IMG/VR virus record: IMGVR_UViG_3300028025_002672
Location: 1 to 30,128 of that record
Direction: 5' to 3' (one strand)
Length of the DNA: 30,128 nucleotides
Source of the DNA: a virus
Translations under genes and position numbers: made by a program
The notes under the pieces: generated by a model
Told to the model about the DNA's origin: nothing
Seen by the model: the letters and a program-made list of their open reading frames with translations, nothing else
The model's database searches: none
Shown: piece after piece, positions 27,264-30,128 of the stretch
Layout: each line of letters opens with the position of its first letter
Numbering within the stretch: position 1 is the first letter of the stretch

Positions 27264-28366
27264 TATCCAACCTTCCCGAAGATTTTAGAAACTGTGTCAA
27301 TGATGCCAGAATACTGACTTTTCGCTTCTGAAGTATTACCCCATTCAGGTAACGCTCGAAGGTACTGCGTCCATTCAGTTGAGTTCATAAGGCGATTCTC
27401 CCCAGATTTAGGGTCTTGGTAAGTGAGAAGTTTGCCGAACTTAGTTGCGTCAGTGAAATCAATAGCCGTCCCATCAATACCTAAAGTTTTGGCGGCAATA
27501 GAACGATACGTTGAAGTGGCATCAGCGACTGTTCCGCTGTCAAGTTGGGAACTTAAAGCAGGGTACAAACTTTTAGCTTGGTTGCGGAACTGATCCTTGA
27601 CCTGTTGGGCTGTTATGTTTCCTGAAACAATTGACTGGGTATATCCTTCAATGTCGGAATCAGACAGACTTAAACCATAAGCTCGTGATAACGCTTTCAA
27701 AGATGCAGCATCAGAACCAGCTTGGAGAGCAGTTGGGGCTTTACCAGTTGGGGCTGTTGCCATAACTTGCCCACCACCAGTAGCTCCTGACACAACTGAT
27801 TCACCAATTTTTTTGGTTAATGTCGCAGGGTCCCACATGCCTTTAAGAGAGTCTGTGGTTAAGCCAGTAAGTTGGTCTTCGGTAAGTGTGTAACCGTTAT
27901 CGGCTGCTTGTTTTCTAATGGTTGCTTTTTGTGCATCAACTTTAGACAAAAACGCTTTATCTTGTAAAGACACCCCTTTGTTATATTCGTATTCTCCTGG
28001 TTGAAGATTTAAATACCATTTAGTTGATTGAATCTTTTTTAATGTATCGGCAGCCAATTCATCGTTTTCGTAGGCATATTTAATAATGCCAGCAACATCG
28101 GGTTCAGAATTATAAACATCAAGTACATACTGCCCGTATTGACCAGCAATATATTTAGACCAATCTGTGCTTGCTATAAACTTTTCGTCTTTGGCTTTGC
28201 CACGGGCATTTTCTACAGCACTAAGTCGACGCTTATAACTGTCTGTAGTAGCGGCAAGTTTCCCGTTGTCAGTCAAATATTCTTTGATTGTTTTATAGGA
28301 TTTTTTTAGACGTGCATTTGCTTCTGCAAGTGTCTGTTTATCTGTTTCGCTTATTTTGGCAGCCAT
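27263..28366 (-). CDS. Internal virion/ejection-type protein (367 aa)
   Basis: ATG 28366 overlaps the upstream stop (TAATG). N-terminal helices (NARLKKSYKTIKEYLTDNGK), a central repeat-like part, and a C-terminal half with SRAYGLSLSDSDIEGYTQSIVSGNITAQQVKDQFRNQAKSLYP (positions about 230-273) and LRALPEWGNTSEAKSQYSGIIDTVSKIFG. This layout recurs in inner proteins of N4-gp56-type phages. It belongs with its neighbours to a set of three or four; individual functions are unknown. Confidence 0.65.
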   Translation of the reverse strand: MAAKISETDKQTLAEANARLKKSYKTIKEYLTDNGKLAATTDSYKRRLSAVENARGKAKDEKFIASTDWSKYIAGQYGQYVLDVYNSEPDVAGIIKYAYENDELAADTLKKIQSTKWYLNLQPGEYEYNKGVSLQDKAFLSKVDAQKATIRKQAADNGYTLTEDQLTGLTTDSLKGMWDPATLTKKIGESVVSGATGGGQVMATAPTGKAPTALQAGSDAASLKALSRAYGLSLSDSDIEGYTQSIVSGNITAQQVKDQFRNQAKSLYPALSSQLDSGTVADATSTYRSIAAKTLGIDGTAIDFTDATKFGKLLTYQDPKSGENRLMNSTEWTQYLRALPEWGNTSEAKSQYSGIIDTVSKIFGKVG

Positions 28367-29196
28367 TATTTACCTTTGCTTAGATTTGCGTCAATAGCAC
28401 CAAAGATGTCTGACAATTTGCGTGTATTCACTTCTGTGCCGAAATCCTTATTGATTGCTGATTGGGCGAACGTTTGGGCTGATGGGGCTTGGGTTACAAC
28501 GCCACCCACAGTAGATACTTGTTTTTGGTATTGGGCTTCTTGCGCTTGATATGTTTCTACAAGTCGGTTGATGTCGCCATCTTGCAGGTTGCGACCAAGG
28601 GAATCTTGTGCAGCTTTGCGAAAAACTGCTTTCAAATCTTCAGGGTTTGTTAGCTGGTATGCAGGAAGTTTTGTTCCTGTAGATGCACCTGCTTGGGATA
28701 CTGAACCTAAAGCATTTATCCAATCGGTTCCTTGCCGATTAGATATTCCTAGTAGTTCTTTAAACCCTGAACGTGTTTGGTTATCAACAACACCTGGGGT
28801 GTATTTGCGCCCCATTAAACCATTCTTAGATAGGTTGTATTGCAACTCAGCAATGGTTTCTTTGCTGTACGAGTTGATTGCGTCTTCGTCACCTGAAAAG
28901 TATTTAGGTTGGTTGGCAACTGTTTGTCCTGCTGGCTCAAATCCGCCAAGTTGCGGGAGCGTTTCTTTAGTTTGAAAACCAAAATACCCTGTTGGTTTAC
29001 CTGTTAATGGGTCAAGGGTTTGTGTGCCTTGAACGCCGATAGCTGACCGTGATGACGGGGATACTGATCCAGCGGGAAGACTGCTAAAGCCACCGTTTTG
29101 GGCATTAGTTAAAATTTCTTTAAGTTGATCCGCCACTGACTTTTGGGCTGGAACAGTTGTTGTGGGGGTAGGGGTTTCTTGCGGTTTAGGTGCCAT
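28366..29196 (-). CDS. Internal virion-type protein with peptidoglycan-binding-like domain
   Basis: The ATG at 29196 (TAATG with the upstream stop) is preferred over an extension to 29250; length 276 aa. Residues about 115-160 (ETIAELQYNLSKNGLMGRKYTPGVVDNQTRSGFKELLGISN) resemble a PG_binding_1 module, with the G-x-VD-x2-T signature. Downstream AAQDSLGRNLQDGDINRLVETYQAQE is helical. The module would suit a tail-tip or ejected protein contacting the wall. The Pro/Thr-rich N-terminus is disordered. Confidence 0.6.
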   Translation of the reverse strand: MAPKPQETPTPTTTVPAQKSVADQLKEILTNAQNGGFSSLPAGSVSPSSRSAIGVQGTQTLDPLTGKPTGYFGFQTKETLPQLGGFEPAGQTVANQPKYFSGDEDAINSYSKETIAELQYNLSKNGLMGRKYTPGVVDNQTRSGFKELLGISNRQGTDWINALGSVSQAGASTGTKLPAYQLTNPEDLKAVFRKAAQDSLGRNLQDGDINRLVETYQAQEAQYQKQVSTVGGVVTQAPSAQTFAQSAINKDFGTEVNTRKLSDIFGAIDANLSKGK

Positions 29197-30128
29197 TACT
29201 GACCTTCTTCTGTAGGTATTGTGAATTCTCTTGATAATACCCTGTCCCACAAAGAAGCAAACTCAGGGACAATTTTAGAAAATCCTTCACCAATGGTTCG
29301 CAACTGTTGACGCATAGGTAAACCCTTGGCTGAGGTCTGCCACCCCTTAACACCTTGCTTCAAAAGTTTAGCAACTTCATCGTCACGATATGCCATGTAC
29401 GCCGCAACTGTCTGACCCATATCAGTATCTTTAACTTTCGGGTCAGCCACAATTTCACGAAGTTGTTTAATTTGGTTCTCCCGTTTAGATTTTGATTCTG
29501 CGCCGGCAAGAGCCATATCCCATTTAGGGAAAGACTTTTTAAGAATCTCTTTAGTTGATGTGAGGATTGCTTGACCAGTAGGACTTGCCTGTTGTGCAGG
29601 GGTCATCTTGGATTGGATTGAATCAAGGAAAGTGTATGCCACATTGGATTGTGCTTGGGCAATAAGTTGTTCACCTGTTTGGGTTTTGATAACGCCTTTA
29701 GCAATAAAACGGTTGTACACAGATTGTTCTTGTGGACCAAATTTGCCTGGTTGTTTTTGTGGACCAAAGTATGAAGCAACTTGTGGGTATGTATTAATAA
29801 GTTTTTGGTTGTCGTCAAACCAGTCTTCAAATTCTTTAGACATGACAACACCCTCATACTTGTCGCTTCTACGCAATGAACCAAATGTTGCCCAAACCGT
29901 GTCGCCGTAGACATCAATAAATCGAGCATCGCCGTCTGCGCTTGTTTGTCCGGCAGCAATTGCTTGTTCTTCAAACAGCCGTCGTGTGTCAGCCAAAACA
30001 CCTAGTTCAATGGAACCAAGTTTTGTTTCAGCCATAAATTTACTTACTGGAGTTCCAGGTAAAATGAAGTTGCCTATGCCACGAAGGAAATACAATTGGT
30101 TTGTTTTTGTTTCTGCGTCAGCTAGTAA
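29196..30128 (-). CDS. 5'-truncated large structural protein
   Basis: The frame stays open to the right end of the window, so this is the C-terminal part (310 residues) of a longer protein; a TTG at 30095 is an unlikely start. Visible: YFLRGIGNFILPGTPVSKFMAETKLG, then SIELGVLADTRRLFEE, a charged helical middle with KQPGKFGPQEQSVYNRF, and MRQQLRTIGEGFSKIVPEFASLWDRVLSREF. Hydrophobic entry and helices suit an inner virion or ejection protein. It is first of the set ending at 26400. Confidence 0.65.
   Translation of the reverse strand, partial: LLADAETKTNQLYFLRGIGNFILPGTPVSKFMAETKLGSIELGVLADTRRLFEEQAIAAGQTSADGDARFIDVYGDTVWATFGSLRRSDKYEGVVMSKEFEDWFDDNQKLINTYPQVASYFGPQKQPGKFGPQEQSVYNRFIAKGVIKTQTGEQLIAQAQSNVAYTFLDSIQSKMTPAQQASPTGQAILTSTKEILKKSFPKWDMALAGAESKSKRENQIKQLREIVADPKVKDTDMGQTVAAYMAYRDDEVAKLLKQGVKGWQTSAKGLPMRQQLRTIGEGFSKIVPEFASLWDRVLSREFTIPTEEGQ

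Overview
The window looks like part of the genome of a tailed, probably podovirus-like phage of an actinobacterium. Phage evidence: an N4-gp56-type major capsid protein, a scaffold, long fibre and collagen-like tail genes, a holin/endolysin cassette and a recombination module, all tightly packed with ATGA, GTGA, TGATG and TAATG junctions. Actinobacterial evidence: a WhiB-like iron-sulphur protein, an Rpf-like secreted muralytic enzyme, and small zinc-ribbon and nuclease genes of types familiar from actinophages. The long Thr/Pro linker of one secreted protein resembles proteins of Acidimicrobiia; that narrower host guess is only inference. Portal, terminase and polymerase genes are not seen and would lie outside the window.

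Layout. (1) 1-3722, plus strand: an early/accessory block of about 15 very small genes, many with paired cysteines, with two promoters, two copies of a T-arm-like RNA element and one pseudoknot-like leader. It ends at a strong hairpin terminator (3740-3781). (2) 9814-3780, minus strand: an early recombination/regulation operon from one clear promoter: YqaJ-like exonuclease, endonuclease VII, annealing protein, ribbon-helix-helix protein, probable DNA-binding protein, Holliday-junction-resolvase-like and second PD-(D/E)XK nucleases, Rpf-like enzyme, HNH endonuclease, SSB and WhiB. (3) 12588-9811, minus strand: lysis and membrane genes (two-TM holin candidate, M15 endolysin, other TM proteins, a secreted Thr-rich protein) and small genes. 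(4) 24715-12585, minus strand: fibres, collagen-like protein, two glycosyltransferases, an HNH insertion, a neck/adaptor-like protein and a beta-rich tail protein. (5) 30128-24728, minus strand: four large putative internal virion (ejection) proteins, the first cut by the window end, then scaffold, major capsid protein and a terminator.

The exonuclease, annealing protein, SSB and junction nucleases would form a Red-like recombination set. The two glycosyltransferases lie among Ser/Thr-rich fibre genes and may glycosylate virion or host-surface proteins. The least explained signals are the paired RNA elements at 380-420 and 2073-2112, the pseudoknot leader at 862-898, and an HNH gene at 18796-19218 whose first residues resemble the start of the adjacent glycosyltransferase. 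All function calls come from reading motifs by eye; no database search was run.
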